Shown here: positions 43,279-51,585 of the stretch, piece after piece
Layout: every line of letters starts with the position of its first letter
How positions within the stretch are numbered: position 1 is the stretch's first letter
DNA from: Halogranum amylolyticum
Lineage (GTDB): Archaea > Halobacteriota > Halobacteria > Halobacteriales > Haloferacaceae
Length of the DNA: 64,000 nt
NCBI RefSeq assembly: GCF_900110465.1
Contig: NZ_FODV01000005.1
Span: 124,001 to 188,000, forward strand
Reading direction: 5' to 3'
The notes under the pieces: generated by a model
Databases searched by the model: none
Told to the model about the DNA's origin: nothing
Seen by the model: the letters and a program-made list of their open reading frames with translations, nothing else
Translations under genes and position numbers: made by a program

Positions 43279-44556
43279 TCAGGGCCACAGCCCGCGCGCG
43301 TCGTGTGCTTCGGCGACGCGCGAGAGCGCTACCAGGTAGGCGGCGTCTCGCCACGTCACGTCGCGCGCCTCGTACTCGCGGCGGACGGCATTCCACGCCT
43401 TCAACATCTGCGTCTCAAGCTCTTTGTTGACGCGGTCGAGCGACCACTGGCGGCGGTTGATGTCCTGCAACCACTCGAAGTACGAGACGGTGACGCCGCC
43501 GGCGTTGGCGAGGATGTCGGGGATCACCGGGACGTCGTTCCCTTCGAAGATGACGTCGGCGGCGGTCGTCGTCGGCCCGTTCGCTCCCTCGACGACCATC
43601 CGCGCCTGCACGTCGTTGGCGTTCTCCGCCGTCAGGACGTTACCGACGGCCGCCGGGATGAGGATGTCGACGTCGAGTTCGAGCAGCTCTTCGTTGCCGA
43701 GTTTCTGTGGTGCGTCGTAGCCCGAGACCATTCCGGGGCGCTCGTCGTGACCCTCGACGTCCCTCGTGTCGAGACCCGTCGGGTCGTAGATCGCGCCGTT
43801 GACGTCGGAGACGGCGACCACCTTCGCGCCCCACTCGTCGAGCGACCGGGCGGCGTTGGCACCGACGCTCCCGAACCCCTGGACCGCGACGGTGGTGTCC
43901 TCGATCTCCCAGTCGTAGTAGTCGATCGCCTCGCGGGCGACGATGGCGACCGAGTGGCCAGGGGCCTCCTCGCGCCCGTAGGAGCCGCCGATGACCGGCG
44001 GTTTGCCGGTGACGACGCCCGGGATCGTCTCGCCCTGTTGCATCGAGTAGGCGTCCATGAACCACGCCATCGTCTGGGGATCGGTCCCCATGTCGGGGGC
44101 GGGGATGTCCTTCATCGGGCCGACGAAGTCGCGGAGCTCCTGGGCGAACCGGCGGGTGAGCCGTTCCTTCTCGTCGGAGCTGAGTTCTTTCGGGTTGACG
44201 ACGATGCCACCTTTCCCGCCACCGAACGGGAGGTCCATGACGGCGCACTTCCACGTCATCCACATCGAGAGGCCGATACACTCGTCGGCGCTGACCTCGG
44301 GGTGGTAGCGGAGACCACCTTTGAACGGACCGCGGACGCTGTCGTGCTGTGCGCGGTAACCGGTGTAGATCTCCGTCTCGCCGTTGTCGCGTTTCAGCGG
44401 AATCGATACCTGGTGGACCTTCGTGGGGTGTTTGAGACGCTCGACGACACCTGGGTCGACGTCGAGGTGGGCTGCGGCGCGTTCGAGCTGTCGACGGGCG
44501 GTTTCGACGGCAGTCTCCTGTGCTTCCGGTTCTGACGGACTCGTTTCCTGGGACAT
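43279..44556 (-). CDS. gdh: Glu/Leu/Phe/Val dehydrogenase (glutamate dehydrogenase paralogue 2)
   Basis: A 425-residue paralogue of the gene at 39844. Substrate site: [19 protein letters not shown] (catalytic Lys in GGGKGG). Dinucleotide site: [17 protein letters not shown]. It shares the C-terminal [15 protein letters not shown] block. The sequence is diverged from paralogue 1, so it is not a recent duplicate, and the two probably serve opposite directions or different cofactors. ATG at 44554-44556 ([11 protein letters not shown]). The likely promoter is about 95-125 nt upstream (AT-rich 44674-44694), leaving a leader with two perfect hairpins. It is divergent from the MaoC gene at 44758. 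Confidence 0.94.
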   Translation of the reverse strand: MSQETSPSEPEAQETAVETARRQLERAAAHLDVDPGVVERLKHPTKVHQVSIPLKRDNGETEIYTGYRAQHDSVRGPFKGGLRYHPEVSADECIGLSMWMTWKCAVMDLPFGGGKGGIVVNPKELSSDEKERLTRRFAQELRDFVGPMKDIPAPDMGTDPQTMAWFMDAYSMQQGETIPGVVTGKPPVIGGSYGREEAPGHSVAIVAREAIDYYDWEIEDTTVAVQGFGSVGANAARSLDEWGAKVVAVSDVNGAIYDPTGLDTRDVEGHDERPGMVSGYDAPQKLGNEELLELDVDILIPAAVGNVLTAENANDVQARMVVEGANGPTTTAADVIFEGNDVPVIPDILANAGGVTVSYFEWLQDINRRQWSLDRVNKELETQMLKAWNAVRREYEARDVTWRDAAYLVALSRVAEAHDARGLWP

Positions 44557-44577
44557 GGGTTGGTGTGTTGACCGTGC

Positions 44578-44601
44578 CTCACGGCTGTATCGCGCCGTGA
44601 G
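44578..44601 (-). promoter_or_regulatory. Leader hairpin 1 of gdh paralogue 2 (CTCACGGC/GCCGTGAG)
   Basis: Perfect 8-bp arms (44578-44585, 44594-44601) with an 8-nt loop lie 22 nt upstream of the gdh ATG, inside the presumed 5' leader. It could affect ribosome access. Confidence 0.55.
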
Positions 44602-44605
44602 ACTA

Positions 44606-44647
44606 CCCGCCGGCAAACCGGTTGTACCGTCTCCGGTCTCCGGCGGG
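44606..44647 (-). promoter_or_regulatory. Leader hairpin 2 of gdh paralogue 2 (CCCGCCGG/CCGGCGGG)
   Basis: Perfect 8-bp arms (44606-44613, 44640-44647) enclose 26 nt that contain AACCGGTT. If transcription starts about 25 nt downstream of the AT-rich TATA region near 44680, this hairpin begins the transcript. Confidence 0.5.
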
Positions 44648-44697
44648 CAGTTGTGGGACAGTTCCTCGTCGTGGTGTATAATCGTTATTAATCGGTT

Positions 44698-44720
44698 TTG
44701 GTAATGCCAGGTATTGCCAA
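44698..44720. promoter_or_regulatory. 23-bp interrupted palindrome between divergent gdh and MaoC genes
   Basis: The sequence fits TTGGnAATnCCnGGnATTnCCAA, symmetrical at every position except the n bases. It lies 37 nt upstream of the MaoC ATG and next to the gdh promoter, so it could be a shared operator. Confidence 0.45.
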
Positions 44721-44757
44721 CCGTCACGGTTTTCTGTGATACGAGTCCACGAGGAGT

Positions 44758-45213
44758 ATGCCCGGACGGTACTACGAGGAGTTCGAGGTCGGCGAGACGA
44801 TCGAGCACGACCGACGCCGCACCGTGAGCGAGAGCGACAACCAACGGTTCTGCGACATGACCATGAACCAACAGCCGCTCCACCTTGACGCCGAGTTCGC
44901 CGCCGACACGCAGTTCGGCGAACGGGTGGTCAACGGGATCTACACGCTCGCGCTCGCGGTCGGCGTCTCGATCCCCGAGACGACGGACGGAACCATCGTC
45001 GCCAACCTCTCGTACGACGACGTCTCACATCCGCACCCTGTGTTCCACGGCGACACTATCAGAGCGCAGTCGACGGTAACGGAGAAACGCGAGACCTCCG
45101 ACGGCGAGCGCGGGGTCGTGACGATGCACGTCGAGGTGTTCAACCAGGACGACACGCTCGTCTGCGAGTTCGACCGGACGGTGCTCTCGCTGAAGCGAGA
45201 AACAGAGGCGTGA
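44758..45213 (+). CDS. MaoC-like hot-dog-fold dehydratase
   Basis: A 151-residue R-specific enoyl-CoA hydratase-like protein. The catalytic region is [25 protein letters not shown] at about residues 20-44 (Asp, then N-x-x-P-x-H). It continues with [20 protein letters not shown] and the strand [18 protein letters not shown]. Candidate substrates are mesaconyl-CoA (methylaspartate cycle), where it would pair with the CitE-like lyase at 41226, or 3-hydroxyacyl-CoA for polyhydroxyalkanoate. The gene context favours the first, by inference. ATG at 44758. A palindrome at 44698-44720 lies in the divergent promoter with gdh. Confidence 0.87.
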   Translation: MPGRYYEEFEVGETIEHDRRRTVSESDNQRFCDMTMNQQPLHLDAEFAADTQFGERVVNGIYTLALAVGVSIPETTDGTIVANLSYDDVSHPHPVFHGDTIRAQSTVTEKRETSDGERGVVTMHVEVFNQDDTLVCEFDRTVLSLKRETEA

Positions 45214-45219
45214 GCGCGC

Positions 45220-45693
45220 TCAGAGGTGGAGAGTGACGAGCAACGCCGTGTTGCTCACCCCGGCGACCGCCCAGGGGAGGCTGAGTCCCAGCGGGACGAC
45301 GCCGCGGAACGCCGACGGCATCAGCCACCAGGCGGTCACGCCGACGAGGAGCGCCGACCCCTTCAGCACCGAGAACGTCCCGAACAGACCGAACGTCGGC
45401 AGGAGGGCGTTCACGAGCGGGTTCATCTCGGCGAGTCCCAGTCGCAGTCCGTACGTCGTGGTCACGACGTCGAGGGCGAGCGTGAGCAGCGCCAGCGTCC
45501 AGAGCGCGGCCTCGTAGCGAGTCGCTCGTCTTGCACCGCGTGCGATACACGTCTCGACCGTCCCGGTCGAGGTCGGGTCGACGCCGGAGCGAGAGGGTGT
45601 TGCCAAATCGGTCACCTCCGAGGGCGAGCGCGCCCACGTACCTCCCCCTTCGACGGGAACCCCCGTTAGTAGATTCCACCTAACCGACCGCAC
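45220..45693 (-). CDS. Small polytopic membrane protein (DUF5658-like)
   Basis: A 157-residue protein, less if a later start is used. The C-terminal 100 residues hold three or four membrane helices: EAALWTLALLTLALDVVTTTYGL, FGTFSVLKGSALLVGVTAWWLM and LGLSLPWAVAGVSNTALLVTL. The motif DVVTTTYGLRLGLAEMNPL recalls DUF5658 proteins. The first 55 residues are polar and may be untranslated; no nearer ATG exists, so the start at 45691-45693 is uncertain. It converges with the MaoC gene. Function unknown. Confidence 0.65.
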   Translation of the reverse strand: MRSVRWNLLTGVPVEGGGTWARSPSEVTDLATPSRSGVDPTSTGTVETCIARGARRATRYEAALWTLALLTLALDVVTTTYGLRLGLAEMNPLVNALLPTFGLFGTFSVLKGSALLVGVTAWWLMPSAFRGVVPLGLSLPWAVAGVSNTALLVTLHL

Positions 45694-45743
45694 CAGTTCT
45701 GTAACGACCCCTTACACGGCGTTCTCGGATGGAGTCGAGCGAG

Positions 45744-47501
45744 TCACAGGATCGTCCCGTGTTTCTTGTCCGGGAGTGACTTCTCGACGGTCTCGTAGAA
45801 CGCGAAGCGGTTGGTCAGTTCCTGACGGAGCGTACTCGGCGGGACGACCTCGTCGATGACGACCTCGCTCGCCATCCGGTGGACGTCGATGTCGCGGCGG
45901 TACTCCTCGCGGAGTTCCTGTTCGCGCTCCGCCCGCTCTTCGGGGTCGTCGATGGCGTCCAGTTTGTTCGCGTAGACGGCGTTGATGGCCGCCTCGGGAC
46001 CCATGATGCCGATCTCCCCCGAGGGGAGCCCGATGACGCTCTCGGGGTCGTAGGCGGGGCCGCCCATCGCGTAGATACCCGCGCCGTACGCTTTCCGGAC
46101 GACGACTGTCTGTTTCGGCACGGTCGCCGACGACGTGGCGTAGATGAACTTCTTGCCCTTCTCGAGGATCGCGTCTTTCTCGACCTGTGAACCGGCCATG
46201 AACCCCGGCGTGTCACACAGGTAGAGCAGCGGGATCTCGTAGGCGTCGCAGGTCCAGATGAACTCGGCGGCCTTCTCGGCCGCGTCGGGGAAGATGGCAC
46301 CCGAACGCTGGGTCGGTTGGTTGGCGACGACGCCGACCGGACGACCGTCGATACGACAGAAGGCGGTGACGATCTCCGGCCCGTAGTCCGGTTTCAGCTC
46401 GAACACGGACTCGGCGTCGGCGATGCGGTCGAGCAACTCGAAGACGTCGTAGGGGCGGTTCGGCGCCTCCGGGATGAGCTCGTCGATACCGTCGGGAGAG
46501 TATTTCGGTGGCTTCGGCTCCGCCTTCGGCGGCTTCTCGCCCGCCTTGTCCGGCAGGTAGGAGACGAGTTGCGCGACCAGCTGGCGGGCGTGCGCCTCGT
46601 CGCTCGCGACGAGGTCCGCACTCCCGGAGTACTTCGCGTGGACCGACGGTCCGCCGAGCTCCTGCATGTCGATGTCCTCGCCGGTGACCATCTTCACCAT
46701 CCGCGGCGACGCAATCGCCATCGCGCTCATCCCCTCGACCATGACCGTGAAGTCCGCGAAGACGGGCGTGTAGGCGGCACCCGCGATGCACGGCCCGTAG
46801 AGCACGCAGATCTGGGGGACGCGCCCCGAGAGCATCGAGTGGTTGTAGTAGTACTTCCCGATCCCCTCCCGGTTGGCGAAGAAGCCGGTCTGTTCGTCGA
46901 TCCGTCCTCCAGACGAGTCCATCAGGTAGAGCACCGGTTTCCCGTTCTTCAACGCGCGCTGTTGCATCCGGAGGAACTTCTCGACGCCGCGTTCGGCCAT
47001 GCTCCCCGCTTTGACGGTGAAGTCGTTGGCCATGAAGTGGAGTTCGCGACCCTCGAACTCGGCGGCGCCGGTGATGAGGCCGTCCGCCGGCAGTCGGTTC
47101 CCGGGGTCGCTCTCCTCGACGTCGGGTGAGTTCGGATGCCAGCCGTCGAAGTGGGCGAACTTCCCGTCTTCGAACAGCAGTCCGTCTCCCTCCTCGTCGC
47201 CGAACCAGAGGTCGAGTCGGTCGCGGACGAACAGTTTCCCCTGCTCCGGGAGACGCTGTTTGTACTTCTCGGGGCCGCCCGAGAGGATGTCGTCGATCTC
47301 CTCGCGGAGAGCGGTCTCGCGCTCGGTCGGTCCGAGGTCGTCGTCGAGCGGGTAGTCGATCTCTGGAGGCTCGGCGGTGGCAGCGGGTTCGGGGGCGTCG
47401 CCGACGTGGACCGCGATGTCGGCACCGAGATGTTCGGCGAGCGCACTCGCGATCGCGCTGGCTTCCTCCTCGGTCGCACCCTCTCCGACGTGAACTTTCA
47501 T
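45744..47501 (-). CDS. Acyl-CoA (propionyl/methylmalonyl-CoA type) carboxylase carboxyltransferase subunit with extra N-terminal domain
   Basis: A 585-residue biotin-dependent carboxyltransferase. The conserved crotonase-fold blocks are MDSSGGRIDEQTGFFANREGIG, CVLYGPCIAGAAYTPVFADF, VTAFCRIDGRPVGVVANQPTQRSGAIF, LLYLCDTPGFMAGSQVEK and SGEIGIMGPEAAINAVYANK. The usual subunit is about 515 residues; here the first 60-65 residues are additional. Their opening (KVHVGEGATEEEASAIASALAEHLG) resembles the small epsilon/PccX-like subunits that assist carboxylases. No biotin-carrier or carboxylase subunit is adjacent. It probably carboxylates propionyl-CoA, feeding methylmalonyl-CoA mutase. ATG at 47499-47501. 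Confidence 0.9.
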   Translation of the reverse strand: MKVHVGEGATEEEASAIASALAEHLGADIAVHVGDAPEPAATAEPPEIDYPLDDDLGPTERETALREEIDDILSGGPEKYKQRLPEQGKLFVRDRLDLWFGDEEGDGLLFEDGKFAHFDGWHPNSPDVEESDPGNRLPADGLITGAAEFEGRELHFMANDFTVKAGSMAERGVEKFLRMQQRALKNGKPVLYLMDSSGGRIDEQTGFFANREGIGKYYYNHSMLSGRVPQICVLYGPCIAGAAYTPVFADFTVMVEGMSAMAIASPRMVKMVTGEDIDMQELGGPSVHAKYSGSADLVASDEAHARQLVAQLVSYLPDKAGEKPPKAEPKPPKYSPDGIDELIPEAPNRPYDVFELLDRIADAESVFELKPDYGPEIVTAFCRIDGRPVGVVANQPTQRSGAIFPDAAEKAAEFIWTCDAYEIPLLYLCDTPGFMAGSQVEKDAILEKGKKFIYATSSATVPKQTVVVRKAYGAGIYAMGGPAYDPESVIGLPSGEIGIMGPEAAINAVYANKLDAIDDPEERAEREQELREEYRRDIDVHRMASEVVIDEVVPPSTLRQELTNRFAFYETVEKSLPDKKHGTIL

Positions 47502-47618
47502 ACCACGGTGTGCGACTGGCTATTCAAAATTGTTTTCCATGTGAGACTGTATCCGAGATATATGACAAGTCAGTAACTCGACCTAGAGATCTAAGGGGGA
47601 TACCCTCAGTTTGCTGGT

Positions 47619-48443
47619 ATGGACATCCTGATTACTGGTTCTCACGGAACGGTCGGGACGGCCCTCACAGAGCATCTCCCAGACGAACACGAGTTTACCT
47701 TGCTCGACGAGCGGACGGTCGCGGGAGACCACCCCCACGCCGACTACGACACTGTTCTCGCCGACGTCGCCGACTACGAGGCGATTCGGCCCGCGTTCGA
47801 GGGCCAGGACGCCGTCGTCCACCTCGCGGGCTACCCGCGGACGGACGGAACGTTCGACGAGGTACTCGACGCCAACGTCGTCGGCACGCACAACGTGTTG
47901 GAGGCGGCCCGCGACGCCGGCATCACGCACGTCGTCTTCGCCTCCTCGAACCACGTCGTCGGGATGACCGAGGTCGCGAACCAGCCGGACATCTACTTCG
48001 GCACCGACGTCGAACTCGACCACACCGCCCCGATTCGCCCGGACTCGGAGTACGGTTCCTCGAAGGCCGCCGGCGAGGCGTTCGGCCGCCAGTACGCCGA
48101 GAACTACGGGATGAACGTCTACGCGCTCCGTATCTGTAGCGTCCGCGACCCCGAGTACGACCACCCCTTCGGCGACGCCGAACGAGGCATCGACGACGGG
48201 CGGTGGGAACGCGGGAGCGACGAGTATCTGCGACAGGCCGCCCGGATGAAGTGCATGTGGCAGTCCCGTCGGGACTGCGCACAGTTGGTCGACTGCTGTC
48301 TGCAGAACGACGACGTCCGCTTCGGCATCTTCTACGGCGTCAGCGCCAACGAGCGCAGTTGGTTCGACATCGACCACGCTCGGGAACGCCTCGGTTACGA
48401 ACCGCAGGACAGCGCCGACAACTGGGATATGCCGCCGAAGTAG
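47619..48443 (+). CDS. Extended SDR NAD(P)-dependent sugar dehydrogenase/epimerase
   Basis: A 274-residue extended short-chain dehydrogenase. The cofactor loop is DILITGSHGTVGTAL (residues 2-16), the second strand LLDERTVAG, the catalytic Ser in VVFASSNHVVG and the Tyr-Lys pair in EYGSSKAAGEAFGR. The best-known halophilic relatives are uronate dehydrogenase and the NAD-dependent glucose-6-phosphate dehydrogenase Azf. I cannot choose between these and an epimerase. ATG at 47619, divergent from the carboxyltransferase gene. The C-terminus (WFDIDHARERLGYEPQDSADNW) is family-typical. Confidence 0.85.
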   Translation: MDILITGSHGTVGTALTEHLPDEHEFTLLDERTVAGDHPHADYDTVLADVADYEAIRPAFEGQDAVVHLAGYPRTDGTFDEVLDANVVGTHNVLEAARDAGITHVVFASSNHVVGMTEVANQPDIYFGTDVELDHTAPIRPDSEYGSSKAAGEAFGRQYAENYGMNVYALRICSVRDPEYDHPFGDAERGIDDGRWERGSDEYLRQAARMKCMWQSRRDCAQLVDCCLQNDDVRFGIFYGVSANERSWFDIDHARERLGYEPQDSADNWDMPPK

Positions 48444-48449
48444 GTCGGC

Positions 48450-48635
48450 TCAGCCACCGATCTCGTCGATCGCCGCGAACACGCCGTCGACGCCCGCCGT
48501 CCGCAGACGGATCTCCGTCGGCTCCGGACGTGTCTCGTCGCGTGACCAGAAGCGGGCGTCGGCCGCGTCGTCGTCAGCGGCCGGGTCGCCGGTGGTTCGT
48601 GACCGCAGAACGGTAACGTCGAACGAGACGATCGT
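48450..48635 (-). pseudogene. Possible remnant of a Nudix hydrolase C-terminus
   Basis: A minus-strand frame of about 61 codons reads TIVSFDVTVLRSRTTGDPA, then ADDDAADARFWSRDE and ends GVFAAIDEIGG. This resembles the last strand and helix of Nudix proteins. There is no start codon, no Nudix box and the upstream DNA belongs to fbp, so the rest appears deleted. It lies directly downstream of fbp on the same strand. Weak evidence; it may be a chance frame. Confidence 0.3.
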
Positions 48636-48648
48636 GTCGACCGAGCAG

Positions 48649-49530
48649 TCAGCCGAGTACCGTCTCCAACTGCTCGACGAGCTCGTCGTTGCCGACGTGG
48701 ACCGGGACGCGCTGGTGGAGGTCGGTCGGCTCGACCTCGAGCAGCGACTGGGAGCCGTCCGAGGAGCGCCCACCGGCAGACTCGATGATGAAGGCGATGG
48801 GGTTGCCCTCGAACTGGAGTCGGAGTTTCCCCACGGGTGCGGACTCGAGCGCCGGATACGCGAAGATCCCGCCGTAGGTGAGCACCTGGTTGATGTCGCC
48901 GATCATCGCCCCGCCGTAGCGCAGTTTCATGCTCTCGTCGGCCTCGACGAGTTCGGCGTAGGTAGCGAAGTCGGACGTCCAGTCGGGGACGCGTCCGCCG
49001 AAGCCGTACACCGAGGGGTCGTCGGGGAGTCGGACGTCCTCCTCGAGCAGTTCTCGCTGCCCGTCGTCGACGAGATACTCGGTGACCCCGTCGGCGTCTG
49101 CAGTCATCATCGTCGTGATGGGACCGAACAGCACGTACGCGGCAGCGACGAGGTCCGCTCCTTCCGCAGGCAACGGCGCGTCGTAGACGGCGACGATGGT
49201 CCCCATCGTGTTGTTGGATTTGAGGTTCGACGATCCGTCCAGCGGGTCGATCGCGACCGACAGCCCCGTCTCTCGCTTGCCGTCCGTCGGGACGACCTTC
49301 GTCCGCTCCTCGCTTGCGTACTCGACGACCGAGTCGAGCGACCCGAGTTCCTCGAGGAACAGCTCGTCGGCGTAGGCGTCGGCCGCGAGCTGCGTCTCGC
49401 CGCTCGGGTTCGTCTCGTCGTTCTGCACGCGGCGGCCGGGCAGCGCCTCGCGGATGGCGGGAGCGAGGGCGGCGACCGTGTCGAAGATCTCTCCGATCTC
49501 CTCCGGGTAGGAGTCCACCTGTATCGCCAT
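48649..49530 (-). CDS. fbp: Fructose-1,6-bisphosphatase (class I)
   Basis: A 293-residue class I FBPase that hydrolyses fructose-1,6-bisphosphate in gluconeogenesis. The metal site is [16 protein letters not shown] (about residues 92-107), with upstream Glu in [34 protein letters not shown] and [20 protein letters not shown] are the sugar-phosphate blocks. ATG at 49528-49530 overlaps the aldolase TGA by one base (TGATG), so the two gluconeogenic enzymes are coupled. Archaeal bifunctional FBP aldolase/phosphatase is a different family. Confidence 0.94.
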   Translation of the reverse strand: MAIQVDSYPEEIGEIFDTVAALAPAIREALPGRRVQNDETNPSGETQLAADAYADELFLEELGSLDSVVEYASEERTKVVPTDGKRETGLSVAIDPLDGSSNLKSNNTMGTIVAVYDAPLPAEGADLVAAAYVLFGPITTMMTADADGVTEYLVDDGQRELLEEDVRLPDDPSVYGFGGRVPDWTSDFATYAELVEADESMKLRYGGAMIGDINQVLTYGGIFAYPALESAPVGKLRLQFEGNPIAFIIESAGGRSSDGSQSLLEVEPTDLHQRVPVHVGNDELVEQLETVLG

Positions 49531-50357
49531 CAGTCTGTGGTGGCGTCGACGCGGTCCTCCGCCCCGGACGCTGCGGAGAGCGCCTCGTCAGTGGTCTTTT
49601 CCTCGAAGATGACCTGTTCGAGCGCGTCGAGCAGCTCCGTCGGGTTCTCCCGCTGGAAGACGTTGCGTCCGACGGCCAGTCCCGACGCTCCGGCGTTCAT
49701 CGCCGTCTCGACGGTCTCGAGGAACTCCCGGTCGCTCGTCTTCGACCCGCCGGACATGACGATCTTCGTGTCGCCGGCGACGTCACAGGCCCACTGCATC
49801 GCGTCGGCGGAACCGGGATACTTGATCTTCGTGATGTCCGCCCCGAGTTCAAGACCGAGACGGGAGGCGTAGGCGATGGTGCTCCCGCTGGTATCGTTCT
49901 TCAGCCCCTGTCCGCGCGGGTACGACCACATCACGACGCCCATGTCGTGGTCGCGGGCCGCCTCCTGTGCGTCGCGGAACTCCTCGGCCATCTCGACCTC
50001 GTTGTTCGACCCGCCGTACAACGTGAAGCCGATGGCCTCCGCGCCGAGGTCGGCGGCGTTCTCGACCGACCAGTTGACGGCGGAGTCGGGTTCGCCCATC
50101 CACATGTTGGACGTCCCGTTCAGTTTGGCGAGGAGGCTCACGTCGTCCTCGTAGGAGGGGTAGTACGCCTCCGCGAGGCCCTTCCCGACGGCGAAGGCGG
50201 TGACGGCGTCGTGCGTCGCCACGTCGAACACCGTCTCGGGATCCGCCGACGCCGGGACGTCTTCGAAGTCGACTGGGCCGTGCTCGAGACCGTGATCGTA
50301 GGCGAGGATCAATGCCTTCTCGTCGCGCGTGATAGCGTCGTCGGCAAACGGAATCAT
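49530..50357 (-). CDS. fba: Archaeal class I fructose-bisphosphate aldolase (DhnA/DeoC type)
   Basis: A 275-residue TIM-barrel aldolase that forms a Schiff base. The motif [19 protein letters not shown] (about residues 15-33) is typical of the archaeal class I enzyme, and the Schiff-base Lys lies in [11 protein letters not shown]. The related ADH synthase of the DKFP pathway lacks the DHGLEHGP form. ATG at 50355-50357 is preceded by TATA TTTTTATAC at minus 24 to minus 33, so leaderless; the upstream in-frame start at 50393 is rejected. It heads an operon with fbp, giving two consecutive gluconeogenic steps. Confidence 0.9.
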   Translation of the reverse strand: MIPFADDAITRDEKALILAYDHGLEHGPVDFEDVPASADPETVFDVATHDAVTAFAVGKGLAEAYYPSYEDDVSLLAKLNGTSNMWMGEPDSAVNWSVENAADLGAEAIGFTLYGGSNNEVEMAEEFRDAQEAARDHDMGVVMWSYPRGQGLKNDTSGSTIAYASRLGLELGADITKIKYPGSADAMQWACDVAGDTKIVMSGGSKTSDREFLETVETAMNAGASGLAVGRNVFQRENPTELLDALEQVIFEEKTTDEALSAASGAEDRVDATTD

Positions 50358-50380
50358 CTGGTACAAAATCCGGTAACAGA

Positions 50381-50390
50381 GTATAAAAAT
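50381..50390 (-). promoter_or_regulatory. TATA box of the aldolase-fbp operon
   Basis: GTATAAAAAT on the plus strand (ATTTTTATAC on the minus) lies 24-33 nt before the aldolase ATG at 50357. It is a strong match. Confidence 0.75.
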
Positions 50391-50607
50391 CATTTGACCG
50401 TTACCAATCTGAGTGAGAACCTTGGAGAACTCGTAAGAGAATTCGAAACCCGTTCTGAAACCGTTACTCCGCTAGCGTTCAATTACTACTCAGATAGTAA
50501 ATAATCCCCACCCGTTCGCTCGGTGTCGGCTCGATCGGAGGGCGTCCGGCGAGACGTTCACGAAAGACGTCGCTAGTCTTACGGTGTCAGCGCGAGCAGA
50601 GCCAGCC

Positions 50608-51465
50608 ATGCGTGGTATGGACGAGATTCAGCGGATCGGCGTCGTCGGCGCGGGAACGATGGGCAACGGGATCGCTCAGGTCGCGTCGACGGCCGGTTAC
50701 GACGTCGTGATGCGTGACATCGAACAGGAGTTCGTCGACGACGGACTGTCGAGCATCGAAGACAGCCTCTCGCGGTTCGTCTCCAAGGAGGAGCTGAGCA
50801 CGGACGAGGCCGACGCGATCCAAGAGCGGATCACCGGGACGACCCAGCTCGACGATCTCGCCGACTGCGACTTCGTCGTCGAGGCCGCCGTCGAGAACAT
50901 GGAGATCAAGCAGGACATCTTCGCCGACCTCGACGAGCTCCTGCCCGAGGACGTCGTGCTCGCGACGAACACCTCGACGCTCTCGATCACGACCATCGCG
51001 AGTGCGACGGAGCGTCCCGCGCAGGTCGTGGGGCTCCACTTCATGAACCCGGTGCCCCTGATGAAGGGGGTCGAACTCGTCGTCGGCGAGAAGACCGCCC
51101 CCGAGGCGGTCCAACTCGGCCACGACCTCGCCGAAAACCTGGACAAGGAGACCTGGGAGTCCGACGACAAACCCGGCTTCGTCACCAACCGCATCCTGAT
51201 GCCGTGGATCAACGAGGGGATCCGCGCCTACGACGAGGGCGTCGCCTCGAAGGAGGACATCGACCGCGGGATGACGCTCGGCACCAACGTCCCGATGGGG
51301 CCGCTCACGCTGGCCGATCATATCGGGCTCGACATCTGTCTGGACGCCTCGGAGACGCTGTTCGAGGAACTCGGCGACCGCTACAAGCCGGCGTACCTCC
51401 TAAAACGGAAGGTCGATGCCGGCGACCTCGGAAAGAAGACGGGGAGAGGGTTCTACGAGTACTGA
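50608..51465 (+). CDS. 3-hydroxyacyl-CoA dehydrogenase
   Basis: A 285-residue NAD-dependent enzyme that oxidises (S)-3-hydroxyacyl-CoA, as in beta-oxidation or 3-hydroxybutyryl-CoA metabolism. The NAD loop is RIGVVGAGTMGNGIAQVAS, followed by FVVEAAVENMEIKQ and the catalytic block VVGLHFMNPVPLMKGVE (His) with FVTNRILMPWINEG (Asn). The C-terminal domain has DHIGLDICLDASETLFEELGD and ends KKTGRGFYEY. It is a stand-alone dehydrogenase without an enoyl-CoA hydratase domain. ATG 50608 (MRGMDEIQRIGV) is preferred; ATG 50617 is also possible. Confidence 0.93.
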   Translation: MRGMDEIQRIGVVGAGTMGNGIAQVASTAGYDVVMRDIEQEFVDDGLSSIEDSLSRFVSKEELSTDEADAIQERITGTTQLDDLADCDFVVEAAVENMEIKQDIFADLDELLPEDVVLATNTSTLSITTIASATERPAQVVGLHFMNPVPLMKGVELVVGEKTAPEAVQLGHDLAENLDKETWESDDKPGFVTNRILMPWINEGIRAYDEGVASKEDIDRGMTLGTNVPMGPLTLADHIGLDICLDASETLFEELGDRYKPAYLLKRKVDAGDLGKKTGRGFYEY

Positions 51466-51585
51466 ACCGCGATCACGCGGCGATCGCACGACCGCTCCAA
51501 CGGTTCGAAACAGTCGGTGCCGACCGGCAGGGAGACAGAGACGGGGACGTGCCGACGACTCGATTCAGGGAGGGTCGTCCGGAGC

